Shown here one piece after another: positions 35,750 through 43,998 of a stretch of DNA of 64,000 nucleotides (the first letter of the stretch is position 1; every line of letters starts with the position of its first letter). A model generated the notes under the pieces. That model saw only the letters and a list, made by a program, of their open reading frames with translations, was not told the DNA's origin and made no database searches. The DNA lies in the NCBI GenBank assembly GCA_963593905.1, contig CAVBBL010000001.1, positions 1-64,000 of the forward strand, in the 5' to 3' direction. The DNA is from CAG-791 sp963593905. Lineage in GTDB: Bacteria > Bacillota > Clostridia > Lachnospirales > Lachnospiraceae. The position numbers and the translations under genes were made by a program.

Positions 35750-36541
35750 ATGAACTGGTTAGAGAATATAAAGGAAGAGATAAAGGTTGTACAGGAGCGT
35801 GATCCGGCTATGCATTCCCCATGGGAAGTGTTTTTGTATCCCAGCTTTCGGGTAATGCTCAGCTATCGGAGAGCGCATAAGCATTATTTAAAAGGACATT
35901 ATCTGAGGGCCCGTTGGATATCCCAGAGGGCAGTGCGTAAGACCGGCATTGAGATTCATCCCGGCGCACAGATTGGCAAGGGCTTTTTTATAGACCATGG
36001 GACAGGGGTAATCATTGGCGAGACTGCTATTGTAGGAGACAATGTGACACTGTATCAGGGGGTTACATTGGGTGGTACCGGCAAGGAACAGGGAAAGCGT
36101 CACCCCACCATTGGCAATAATGTACTGATTGGTGCAGGCGCGAAGGTCTTAGGTTCTTTTAAGGTAGGAGATAATTGCAAGATTGCAGCAGGCAGCGTGG
36201 TGTTGCAGGAGGTGCCTCCGGGATGCACAGTAGTAGGTGTTCCCGGGCGGGTCGTCAAACAGCTGCGGTACGATAATCCCAATGATACGTTGGATCAGGT
36301 TCACTTCCCGGATCCTATCAAGCAGGATTTATCCTGTCTCACCAGAGCGCAGAATGTGATCACAAACCGTCTGATCGAGGTGGAAAAGCAGCTTCGTGAG
36401 GAACGTACCCGCAGACAGCAATTGGAGAATGAGTGCAGCAGGCTGGAAGGCTTACTGGCACAGAATGATCATGCAGGCGAATATTCCGATGCAAAGCCTG
36501 TCACAGCGGATAGTTATAAACAGAGAGAAAAACAGCAATAG
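35750..36541 (+). CDS. cysE: serine O-acetyltransferase
   Basis: A 263-residue enzyme that acetylates serine for cysteine synthesis. The left-handed helix repeats are visible: GAQIGKGFFIDHGTGVIIGE and the following GDNVTLYQGVTLGG, with the catalytic His of DHGTG. After residue about 185 a Glu/Arg-rich helical tail extends to the end. The RBS is GAGG. It lies just upstream of cysS, so cysteine supply and its charging onto tRNA are encoded together. Confidence 0.93.
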   Translation: MNWLENIKEEIKVVQERDPAMHSPWEVFLYPSFRVMLSYRRAHKHYLKGHYLRARWISQRAVRKTGIEIHPGAQIGKGFFIDHGTGVIIGETAIVGDNVTLYQGVTLGGTGKEQGKRHPTIGNNVLIGAGAKVLGSFKVGDNCKIAAGSVVLQEVPPGCTVVGVPGRVVKQLRYDNPNDTLDQVHFPDPIKQDLSCLTRAQNVITNRLIEVEKQLREERTRRQQLENECSRLEGLLAQNDHAGEYSDAKPVTADSYKQREKQQ

Positions 36542-36571
36542 GCAGTTTGCAGGCTGCAGGATGGAGATGCT

Positions 36572-37999
36572 ATGAAGTTATATAATACAATGTCCAAGAA
36601 AAAGGAAGAATTCGTACCATTAACGCCCGGTGAGGTAAAGATGTACGTGTGCGGCCCCACCGTATATAACCTGATTCATATCGGCAACGCCAGACCAATG
36701 ATCGTATTTGATACTGTCAGACGCTATTTTGAATATAAGGGATACAAGGTAAATTACGTTTCCAATTTCACAGATGTGGACGATAAGATTATCAGGAAAG
36801 CCAATGAGGAAGGTGTAGAGGCTTCTGCAATTTCAGAGCGCTATATCGAAGAGTGCAAAAAAGATATGAGCGCCATGAATATCAAGCCTGCCACCAAACA
36901 TCCCCAGGCTACACAGGAGATTCAGGGAATGATTCATATGATTCAGACGCTGATCGATAAAGGCTTTGCTTATGTGGCTAAGGATGGCACTGTATATTAC
37001 CGCACCCGTAAGTTTGAGGGATACGGCAAGCTTTCTCACAAAAATATCGATGACCTGCGAAGCGGTGGCAGAGAGCTGTTGGTCACCGGAGATGATCAGA
37101 AAGAGGATCCTCTGGATTTCGTACTCTGGAAGCCGAAGAAGGAAGGGGAACCCTATTGGGAGTCTCCCTGGTGCCAGGGACGCCCGGGCTGGCATATCGA
37201 GTGCTCTGTGATGAGCAAGCGGTATCTGGGAGATGAAATTGATATTCACGCCGGTGGAGAGGATTTGATCTTCCCTCATCATGAAAATGAAATTGCCCAG
37301 TCGGAGGCAGCCAACGGTGTGCCTTTTGCCAAATACTGGATGCACAATGCATTCCTTAACATAAATAATCACAAGATGAGCAAATCTGCCGGCAATTTCT
37401 TTACAGTCCGGGATATCATTGCCAAATATGATCCTCAGGTACTGCGGTATTTTATGCTCTCCGTACAATACAGAAGTCCTCTGAATTTCAGTGAAGAACT
37501 GATGGAGGCGGCAAAGAATAGCTATGAGAGAATCGTCAACTGCGCCGCTAATCTGAAATTCTTAAAGGAAAAAGCGCAGGGAGAGACATTGACGCAGCAG
37601 GAAGAGGAACTGCTTGCGCAGGCTGCAGTCTATCGTTCGCAGTTTGAAGCAGCCATGGAGGATGATTTCAATACGGCAGATGCCATCACGGCGGTATTTG
37701 AGCTGGTGAAATGGATCAACAGTACGGTGAAGGACGGACAGGCACAGTACACAGCAGCATTTTTTGCTGCATTGGAGCAGGAGCTTGTTTCCCTGACAGA
37801 TGTCTGCGGTCTGATTGTGGAAAGAGATGACAATCTGCAGGATGATGAGGCGGCTTACGTGGAGAGTAAGATCGCAGAGAGAACAGCTGCCAAGAAAGCA
37901 AAGGATTTTGCAAAAGCAGATGCGATTCGCGCGGAGTTGCTGGAAAAGGGCATTGTTCTGGAGGATACACGAGAGGGCGTGAAGTGGAAGAAGGCATGA
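36572..37999 (+). CDS. cysS: cysteinyl-tRNA synthetase
   Basis: A 475-residue class I synthetase. HIGH appears as HIGN in YNLIHIGNARP near residue 35, the zinc ligands include CGPTV and the GWHIECSVM stretch, and KMSKS appears in HKMSKSAGNFF near residue 268. Length is typical. RBS GGAG. The stop codon overlaps the start of mrnC as ATGA, so the two are translationally coupled. The cysE-cysS-mrnC-rlmB order is common in Firmicutes. Confidence 0.97.
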   Translation: MKLYNTMSKKKEEFVPLTPGEVKMYVCGPTVYNLIHIGNARPMIVFDTVRRYFEYKGYKVNYVSNFTDVDDKIIRKANEEGVEASAISERYIEECKKDMSAMNIKPATKHPQATQEIQGMIHMIQTLIDKGFAYVAKDGTVYYRTRKFEGYGKLSHKNIDDLRSGGRELLVTGDDQKEDPLDFVLWKPKKEGEPYWESPWCQGRPGWHIECSVMSKRYLGDEIDIHAGGEDLIFPHHENEIAQSEAANGVPFAKYWMHNAFLNINNHKMSKSAGNFFTVRDIIAKYDPQVLRYFMLSVQYRSPLNFSEELMEAAKNSYERIVNCAANLKFLKEKAQGETLTQQEEELLAQAAVYRSQFEAAMEDDFNTADAITAVFELVKWINSTVKDGQAQYTAAFFAALEQELVSLTDVCGLIVERDDNLQDDEAAYVESKIAERTAAKKAKDFAKADAIRAELLEKGIVLEDTREGVKWKKA

Positions 38000-38436
38000 C
38001 GCAGACCGGACTGCGCATGCAGATTCTGGATGTGCTGGGGCCGCACAAAAAGACAGACATCCGCACCTATTCCCCATTAGCATTGGCTTTTCTGGGAGAT
38101 GCGGTGTTTTCACTGGTGATTCGCACCATGATCGTTGCCGAAGGAAACAGACAGGCACAAAAGCTTCATCAGGCTACTTCCTATTACGTTTGCGCCGGCG
38201 CCCAGGCGAGGATCGGCGATGCCATTGCGGATTTTCTCACGGATGAAGAGAGGACCATTTATCGTCGGGGCAGAAATGCCAATCCCGCCCATCAGGCGAA
38301 AAATGCGACTACAGAGGACTATCTGAAGGCAACGGCATTGGAAACACTGTGCGGCTATCTCTATTTGCAGGATGAGACAGGCAGAATGCTGGAACTGATC
38401 AGGGAAGGTATAGAGCGCAGTGGTTTGAAGAAATAA
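37996..38436 (+). CDS. mrnC: Mini-ribonuclease III
   Basis: A 146-residue RNase III-type nuclease without the double-stranded RNA-binding domain. It matures 23S rRNA ends in Firmicutes. PLALAFLGDAVFSLVIR has the catalytic acidic residue, and RRGRNANPAHQAKNAT with the later LKATALETLCGYLY completes the fold. The start at 37996 overlaps the cysS stop as ATGA and has GGAAGAAGG upstream. A GTG at 37984 is also possible. Confidence 0.92.
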   Translation: MTQTGLRMQILDVLGPHKKTDIRTYSPLALAFLGDAVFSLVIRTMIVAEGNRQAQKLHQATSYYVCAGAQARIGDAIADFLTDEERTIYRRGRNANPAHQAKNATTEDYLKATALETLCGYLYLQDETGRMLELIREGIERSGLKK

Positions 38437-38440
38437 AAAT

Positions 38441-38513
38441 GAGATCACATCGGAGAATTCATTTTCGCGAATTCTCCCCGTACTGCCGCGGCTAGCTGCG
38501 GCATAGAGAGGTA
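38441..38513 (+). repeat. short hairpin leader element C-D with RBS
   Basis: GATCACATC leads into hairpin C, GGAGAATTC with GAATTCTCC, whose loop differs from other copies (ATTTTCGC). D is TGCCGCGGCTAGCTGCGGCA. It ends in AGAGAGG, the RBS of rlmB. Confidence 0.9.
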
Positions 38514-38516
38514 AAA

Positions 38517-39314
38517 ATGGACAAGAAACCTTATCAGCGCAGAAGAACGCAGGGTAATCAGGAAAATGCAGAGCAGGGAAGCGGTCATATAGAGGGGCGC
38601 AATGCGGTTATTGAGGCTTTTCGTGCCGGCACTACGATAGATAAGCTTTTCATGCTGGAGAGCAGTCAGGAAGGCCCTATGATGACAATCAGACGGGAAG
38701 CCGCCAAGCATGGCACACCGGTTAAATTAGTCAGCAGAGAACGGCTTGATCAGATTTCTGAGACGGGACGTCATCAGGGTGTCATTGCTTTTCCGGCAGC
38801 GTATCACTACAGCGAGATGGAAGACCTGTTTGCAAAAGCAAAGGAAAAGAATGAACCTCCTTTTTTCGTCTTGCTGGATAATATCGAGGATCCGCATAAT
38901 CTGGGCGCCATCATTAGAACAGCGAATTTAGCAGGTGCCCATGGGGTGATCATCCCCAAGGACAGAGCGGTGGGATTGACGGCGACGGCAGCCAAGGCCA
39001 GCGCAGGGGCTGTCTATCACACCCCTGTGGTAAAGGTGACCAATATGGCACAGACCATCGAACAGCTTAAAAAGCAGGGTATGTGGTTTGTATGTGCGGA
39101 CATGGGCGGAGAACCCATGACGAAATTGAATCTGACAGGGCCTATCGGGCTGGTCATCGGTGCAGAGGGAAGCGGCGTAGCAAGACTTGTGCGTGAAAAG
39201 TGCGACATGGTAGCCTCTATTCCCATGAAGGGAGATATTGACTCCCTGAATGCATCGGTTGCCGCGGGAGTGTTGATGTACGAGATCTTACGGCAAAGGG
39301 ATCTGCAGGGATAA
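38517..39314 (+). CDS. rlmB: 23S rRNA 2'-O-ribose methyltransferase (TrmH/RlmB family)
   Basis: A 265-residue SpoU-family methyltransferase. HIEGRNAVIEAFRAG near residue 25 is the substrate-binding start. The knot domain shows LDNIEDPHNLGAIIRTANLAG, IGLVIGAEGSGV and IPMKGDIDSLNASVAAGVL, the three SpoU motifs. It probably methylates G2251 of 23S rRNA, inferred from similarity to RlmB. The RBS comes from the leader directly upstream. Confidence 0.93.
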   Translation: MDKKPYQRRRTQGNQENAEQGSGHIEGRNAVIEAFRAGTTIDKLFMLESSQEGPMMTIRREAAKHGTPVKLVSRERLDQISETGRHQGVIAFPAAYHYSEMEDLFAKAKEKNEPPFFVLLDNIEDPHNLGAIIRTANLAGAHGVIIPKDRAVGLTATAAKASAGAVYHTPVVKVTNMAQTIEQLKKQGMWFVCADMGGEPMTKLNLTGPIGLVIGAEGSGVARLVREKCDMVASIPMKGDIDSLNASVAAGVLMYEILRQRDLQG

Positions 39315-39407
39315 TGGATTGCGGCATCCATGTTTGATCGCATCAGAGAAATCGCCTACGCGATTTCTCTTCGCGCTGCCGCAATAAATTGCGGCATATA
39401 GAGGTAG
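39315..39407 (+). repeat. hairpin leader element C-D with paired stem changes and RBS
   Basis: Hairpin C reads AGAGAAATCG with CGATTTCTCT, differing from GGAGAATTCG copies by changes on both arms that keep pairing. D reads TGCCGCAATAAATTGCGGCA, again with paired change. It ends in TAGAGG, the RBS of sigH. Confidence 0.9.
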
Positions 39408-39409
39408 GT

Positions 39410-40066
39410 ATGAAAACAGGAGATTATCCACAGTATAGCGGGATTTCCGATGGAGAATTGATCCGGCGCATCCGGGAGGGAGAAACGGAGGCGGCGGATT
39501 TTCTCATGGAGAAATATAAGCCTCTGGTGCGCAGCAAAGCACGTTCACTGTATATGTTGGGGGCGGAGCCTGAGGATTTGATTCAGGAGGGAATGATTGG
39601 TCTCTATAAGGCTTTACGGGACTGTGATCTGAAAAGGGAAAATAATTTTGCGGCTTTTGCATCTGTGTGTGTAGAAAGGCAGTTATACACAGCTATAGAA
39701 GCCTCCCTTCGCCAGAAACATGCGGCCTTAAATCAGGCGGTTTCCCTGAATTCCTATATGATGCAGGCAGCAGACGCTGATCGGGATGATTCCATGGAGC
39801 TGCATCTGGCTCTGTCAGATGCAGGCGCGGAGAATCCGGAGGATCGGGTGATCAGTGAACAGACAGTACAATTTCTATGCGAAGAGATTGAAAAGCAGCT
39901 CAGTCCCTTTGAAAAAAAAGTATGGAATCTCTATGGACAGGGATATGATTATACCAGGATTGCACAGGAACTTGACTGTTCGTTAAAATCAGCTGACAAT
40001 GCCTTGCAGCGTATCCGCAGAAAGTCCAGGCATCTTCTGGAAGAAGAATACGCAATAAATGTATGA
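39410..40066 (+). CDS. sigH: RNA polymerase sigma factor SigH (stage 0 sporulation sigma-H)
   Basis: A 218-residue sigma-70 family protein. Region 2 appears as LVRSKARSLYMLGAEPEDLI and QEGMIGLYKALRDC; region 4 as FEKKVWNLYGQGYDYTRIAQ. These match sigma-H, which drives early sporulation and competence genes in Firmicutes. The position after rlmB is typical. The start at 39410 has TAGAGG from the leader; an upstream ATG is unsupported. The stop codon TGA overlaps the first base of the next hairpin element. Confidence 0.93.
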   Translation: MKTGDYPQYSGISDGELIRRIREGETEAADFLMEKYKPLVRSKARSLYMLGAEPEDLIQEGMIGLYKALRDCDLKRENNFAAFASVCVERQLYTAIEASLRQKHAALNQAVSLNSYMMQAADADRDDSMELHLALSDAGAENPEDRVISEQTVQFLCEEIEKQLSPFEKKVWNLYGQGYDYTRIAQELDCSLKSADNALQRIRRKSRHLLEEEYAINV

Positions 40067-40325
40067 TCACATCGGAGAATTCGCCTACGCGAAATTCTCC
40101 TCGTGGTGCCGCAGCAAGCTGCGGCACAGGGAAAAAGTTTGCAAGAAATACCTGATGGCATTTCTTGCAAACTGCCTTGTTGACGCAGGCGTCATCAAGG
40201 CATGATCACATCGGAGAATTCGCCTACGCGAAATTCTCCTCGTGGTGCCGCAGCAAGCTGCGGCACAGGGAAAAGTTTGAAAGAAATACCTGATGGCATT
40301 TCTTTCAAACTGCGACACAGGGAGG
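40065..40325 (+). repeat. tandem hairpin leader element, two units, upstream of glf
   Basis: The order is C-D-A-B-C-D-A. Both C and both D hairpins are identical to each other. The two A hairpins differ by paired changes (GTTTGCAAG/CTTGCAAAC versus GTTTGAAAG/CTTTCAAAC). After the last A comes CGACACAGGGAGG, which carries the RBS of glf. This is the longest array in the window. Confidence 0.92.
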
Positions 40326-40330
40326 AAACT

Positions 40331-41440
40331 ATGAATCACTATGATTATCTGATCGTAGGCGCCGGGCTTTATGGTGCTGTATTTGCCGCAGAGGCTGCGG
40401 CAGCCGGCAAAAGCGTGCTGGTCATTGACCGCAGAGAGCACATCGCCGGCAATATCTATACGGAGAAGGTAGAAGGTATCGATGTGCACCGGTACGGCGC
40501 TCATATTTTTCATACCAACAATCAGGAAGTTTGGGAATATGTGAATCGTTTCGCTCATATGAACCGCTATACCAACAGTCCTGTTGCCAATTATAAGGGG
40601 GAGATTTATAATCTGCCCTTTAATATGAATACCTTTAATAAGATGTGGGGCGTCATCACTCCCAAGGAGGCAGAGCAAAAAATCAAAGAGCAGCGGCAGG
40701 AGGCAGGTATCACAGAGCCGCGTAATCTGGAGGAACAGGCAATCAGCTTGGTGGGAACCGATATTTATGAGAAGCTGATCAAGGGATATACCCAGAAACA
40801 GTGGGGACGTCCCTGCAGTGAGCTGCCGGCTTTTATTATTCGCCGTCTGCCGGTGCGTCTTACCTACGACAATAATTATTTTAATGCCCTTTATCAGGGA
40901 ATTCCCGTGGAGGGATATACGGCCATGGTGGAAAAGATGCTGCATCATGAAGGAATCGCTGTGCAGCTGGGTGTGGACTTCCTGAAGGACAGAGAGAAAT
41001 GGACAAAGGCGGCAGACCGCATCGTATACACCGGTCCTATCGATGAGTATTTTGACTATCGTCTCGGCACTTTGCAGTATCGCAGTGTTCGTTTCGAGAC
41101 AGAGACTTTGGATATGGAGAATTACCAGGGCAATGCAGTGGTCAATTATACGGATGCCGAGACTCCCTATACCAGAATCATCGAACACAAGCATTTTACC
41201 TTCGGCACACAACCTAAGACGGTCATCAGCCGGGAGTACAGCGCGGAATGGCATGCGGGAGATGAGCCCTATTATCCGGTAAATGATGAGAAGAACAGCG
41301 CTTTGTATGAACAGTACAAGGCTCTGGCGGAGAAAGAAGAAAAAGTCCTCTTTGGCGGACGCCTGGGAGAATATAAGTACTATGACATGGATAAGGTCAT
41401 AGAGTCCGCTTTGGCAGCAGTGAGAAAAGAGTTAGAGTAG
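40331..41440 (+). CDS. glf: UDP-galactopyranose mutase
   Basis: A 369-residue flavoenzyme converting UDP-galactopyranose to UDP-galactofuranose for surface glycans. YDYLIVGAGLYGAVFA is the FAD-binding motif, with VHRYGAHIFHTNN and the C-terminal GRLGEYKYYDMD typical of the family. The start at 40331 follows GGGAGG; the frame is open further upstream through the hairpin array but that part is not coding. It probably serves the glycan cluster at the left end, although it lies 34 kb away. Confidence 0.96.
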   Translation: MNHYDYLIVGAGLYGAVFAAEAAAAGKSVLVIDRREHIAGNIYTEKVEGIDVHRYGAHIFHTNNQEVWEYVNRFAHMNRYTNSPVANYKGEIYNLPFNMNTFNKMWGVITPKEAEQKIKEQRQEAGITEPRNLEEQAISLVGTDIYEKLIKGYTQKQWGRPCSELPAFIIRRLPVRLTYDNNYFNALYQGIPVEGYTAMVEKMLHHEGIAVQLGVDFLKDREKWTKAADRIVYTGPIDEYFDYRLGTLQYRSVRFETETLDMENYQGNAVVNYTDAETPYTRIIEHKHFTFGTQPKTVISREYSAEWHAGDEPYYPVNDEKNSALYEQYKALAEKEEKVLFGGRLGEYKYYDMDKVIESALAAVRKELE

Positions 41441-41470
41441 CGAGTCACAGTAGCGAGTCACAGCGAAGAT
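41441..41470 (+). repeat. 14-bp tandem duplication after glf
   Basis: AGTAGCGAGTCACA is followed by a second near-identical copy directly after the glf stop codon. Confidence 0.75.
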
Positions 41471-41603
41471 TTACTGTATACAACAGTATTATCACTTACA
41501 AATAGTCATGATAAAAAAATTGTTTTTTATCAATGCGCAATTTATTGTTGTGATTTACAATGACAAAAGGACTACTAACACAGTAAAAAAGGAGAGCATT
41601 TCC

Positions 41604-42953
41604 ATGGGCAAGTATTTTGGTACAGATGGATTCAGAGGAGAAGCAAACGTAAACCTGACTTTTGATCATGCCGTAAAGATCGGAAGATTTTTGGGCTGGT
41701 ACTATGGCGCAAATCAGGGAAAAAAATGTAAGGTCGTGATTGGCAAGGACACGAGACGTTCTTCCTATATGTTTGAGTATGCTCTTTCTGCCGGCCTTAC
41801 AGCCTCCGGTGCGGATGTATATCTGATGCATGTTACCACCACACCCAGTGTCTCCTATATTGCGCGGACCGATGAGTTTGATTGCGGTATTATGATCTCT
41901 GCCAGTCACAATCCTTTTTACGACAACGGGATTAAATTGATCAACGGCAAGGGAGAAAAGATGGATGAGGCTACCATCAGCAAGGTAGAGGCTTATCTGG
42001 ACGGAAAGTTGCCGGAGATCCCCATGGCTGTCCGGGAAAAAATGGGTGTCACGGTGGATTACGCAGCAGGCAGAAACCGTTACGTGGGATATCTGATCTC
42101 GCTGGCCACCAGATCCTATAAGAATATGAGAGTTGGACTTGACTGTGCTAACGGCAGTTCCTGGCAGATCGCCAAGAGCGTATTTGATGCATTAGGCGCC
42201 AAGACCTATGTGATCAATGCCGAGCCTGATGGCTCCAATATCAATATGAACTGCGGCTCTACGCATATCGAGGTGCTACAGAAATACGTGCTGGAAAATG
42301 GTCTGGATGTGGGATTTGCCTACGACGGCGATGCAGACCGATGCCTGGCAGTGGCTGATAACGGACAGATTATTGACGGTGACCTGATTCTGTATATCTG
42401 CGGTAATTATCTTCGCGAAAAGGGTGAGCTGCGCAATGATACCGTGGTGACCACGATTATGTCAAATTTCGGACTTTACAAGGCATTTGACGAAGCTGGC
42501 ATTCATTATGAGAAGACGGCTGTGGGGGATAAGTACGTATATGAAAATATGGTGACGAACGGTCATCGACTGGGTGGTGAGCAGTCAGGTCACATTATTT
42601 TCAGCAAGTACGCTACCACCGGTGACGGTATCCTGACTTCCATTAAGCTGATGGAGGTCATCCTGGAGAAGAAGCTTCCTTTATCAAAGCTGGCGGAGCC
42701 GGTGACCATCTATCCCCAGGTATTGCAGAATATCCGTGTGAAGAGTAAGCCGGATGCACAAAATGATCCGGACGTGCAGGCGGCTGTACAGGCGGTTGCG
42801 AAGCAGTTGGGAGAGAGCGGACGGATTCTGGTGAGAGAAAGCGGCACAGAGCCGGTACTGCGGGTTATGGTAGAAGCACCCTCTGATGAGATCTGTGAGA
42901 AGTATGTGGCACAGGTAGTAGAAGTGATCCGTAAGAAAGGACACGAGGAATAA
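41604..42953 (+). CDS. glmM: phosphoglucosamine mutase
   Basis: A 449-residue enzyme making glucosamine-1-phosphate for cell-wall precursors. KYFGTDGFRGEANV opens the protein, the active serine is in ISASHNP (Ser101), the metal loop is DGDADR near residue 240, and RESGTEPVLRVM binds the phosphate at the end. The start at 41604 follows AAGGAGAG. A longer open frame upstream (from 41508) is spacer sequence with an inverted repeat. A terminator follows at 43036. Confidence 0.93.
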   Translation: MGKYFGTDGFRGEANVNLTFDHAVKIGRFLGWYYGANQGKKCKVVIGKDTRRSSYMFEYALSAGLTASGADVYLMHVTTTPSVSYIARTDEFDCGIMISASHNPFYDNGIKLINGKGEKMDEATISKVEAYLDGKLPEIPMAVREKMGVTVDYAAGRNRYVGYLISLATRSYKNMRVGLDCANGSSWQIAKSVFDALGAKTYVINAEPDGSNINMNCGSTHIEVLQKYVLENGLDVGFAYDGDADRCLAVADNGQIIDGDLILYICGNYLREKGELRNDTVVTTIMSNFGLYKAFDEAGIHYEKTAVGDKYVYENMVTNGHRLGGEQSGHIIFSKYATTGDGILTSIKLMEVILEKKLPLSKLAEPVTIYPQVLQNIRVKSKPDAQNDPDVQAAVQAVAKQLGESGRILVRESGTEPVLRVMVEAPSDEICEKYVAQVVEVIRKKGHEE

Positions 42954-43035
42954 ATAGCTTAAGCATAACCTGAGCATAATAAAACAACATAAGCATAATG
43001 TAAAATACGCCGGAAAGTGTATTTTGCACAGATGG

Positions 43036-43077
43036 AAAAACCAGTTGTGGGTAAGGAATATCTCACAGCTGGTTTTG
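43036..43077 (+). terminator. terminator after glmM
   Basis: AAAACCAGTTGTG pairs with CACAGCTGGTTTT and is followed by a weak T run. Confidence 0.75.
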
Positions 43078-43214
43078 TTGGAAAATAGGATAAAAATGCT
43101 GATACTCGTTCCTATCTGTAGGTTATAGAGTTTTTTAGCGGAGGCGTATCGATATGACAGACTTATAGGAAAATTTGACAATAGGAGAATAGAAGTCTTA
43201 TAGGACACAACATG

Positions 43215-43255
43215 AAAAAAGGACTGCAGGAAATCAGAAATCCTTGCAGTCCTTT
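43215..43255 (-). terminator. terminator of tRNA-Leu
   Basis: On the minus strand AAAGGACTGCAAGGA pairs with TTTCCTGCAGTCCTTT with one mismatch and ends in a T run. Confidence 0.85.
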
Positions 43256-43261
43256 ACTATA

Positions 43262-43344
43262 TGCAGGAAATGGGACTTGAACCCACACGATGTTGCCATC
43301 GGCAGATTTTGAGTCTGCTGCGTCTGCCATTCCGCCATTCCTGC
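43262..43344 (-). tRNA. tRNA-Leu (CAA)
   Basis: An 83-nt class II tRNA. Acceptor GCAGGAA pairs with TTCCTGC, anticodon stem GCAGA/TCTGC with loop CTCAAAA (anticodon CAA), a long variable arm (GATGGCAACATC) and T arm GTGGG/CCCAT with loop TTCAAGT. No encoded CCA. It is one of two minus-strand genes in the window. Confidence 0.95.
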
Positions 43345-43367
43345 GTGTCGCTTTTTGCAACGAATCG

Positions 43368-43397
43368 ATTATAGCATGAAAGAAAGGAAATGAGCAA
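43368..43397 (-). promoter_or_regulatory. promoter of tRNA-Leu
   Basis: On the minus strand TTGCTC and consensus TATAAT are 18 bp apart, about 25 bp upstream of the tRNA. Confidence 0.75.
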
Positions 43398-43549
43398 GAG
43401 GTTTTTTGCTCATCTTTCCAATAATGGGAAAGTGTTGTATGATAAGAAAGTTCATTAAGAAGAAAGAAGTAGGTTATACATAGAAAGCAAATTTTACTGT
43501 GTCTTTAAATAGCTGCCTTCATCATGACCTGTTCCTGCAAAAAACGATC

Positions 43550-43612
43550 AAAATGAGCAAAACGAGTAAAACAAACAAAGCAAGCAAAATGAGCAAAACG
43601 AGTAAAAAGAGG
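43550..43612 (+). repeat. 9-bp tandem repeat before the zinc-finger gene
   Basis: Six or seven units of the form AGCAAAACG/AGTAAAACA follow one another. If translated they would read as Ser-Lys-Thr repeats, but the RBS of the next gene lies after them. Confidence 0.8.
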
Positions 43613-43618
43613 GTTGCC

Positions 43619-43948
43619 ATGCTGGATTGCCATCAATTTGATAAGATGATCCCGGATTTTCTTACGGATCAGCTTGATAATCATAAATTGGATGAATTTC
43701 TGACCCATATGGATCACTGTGCGGAATGCAAGGAGGAACTGAGCATTCAGTTCCTGGTCAGTGCAGGCATGCCAAAGCTGGAGACCGGCGAAACCTTTCA
43801 TCTGCAAAAAGAACTGACCGCAGCGATATCCCAGGCCAGAACACGTCTGCATAGGAGAGTTATGCTGGAATTTTATGCCTATGGATTGGAAATTCTGAGT
43901 TTGGCGGCCGCAGTGGGTGTGGTGCTTTTTGCAGCTTTTAATTTCTAG
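43619..43948 (+). CDS. small membrane protein with anti-sigma-type zinc finger (zf-HC2)
   Basis: A 109-residue protein from the ATG at 43619, which has GAGGG upstream. CHQFDKMIPDFLTDQL and HMDHCAECKEEL form a zf-HC2 finger (H-x3-C-x2-C), as in anti-sigma factors. One membrane segment lies near residues 85-107 at the C-terminus. No sigma factor gene lies next to it, so the target is unknown. A longer frame from 43499 would add a low-complexity Ser-Lys-Thr repeat and is not supported. Confidence 0.75.
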   Translation: MLDCHQFDKMIPDFLTDQLDNHKLDEFLTHMDHCAECKEELSIQFLVSAGMPKLETGETFHLQKELTAAISQARTRLHRRVMLEFYAYGLEILSLAAAVGVVLFAAFNF

Positions 43949-43998
43949 AAATACTGCGTACCTGTCGGCAGCAGAACTGCCCGGAAATGAGGTCTTAT

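Noticed and set aside
40202..40330. N-terminal extension of the UDP-galactopyranose mutase
   Set aside because: The open frame runs through the hairpin array; the FAD motif starts directly after the RBS-supported ATG at 40331.
43499..43618. N-terminal extension of the zinc-finger protein
   Set aside because: It would encode a Ser-Lys-Thr tandem repeat, while a good RBS supports the later start.
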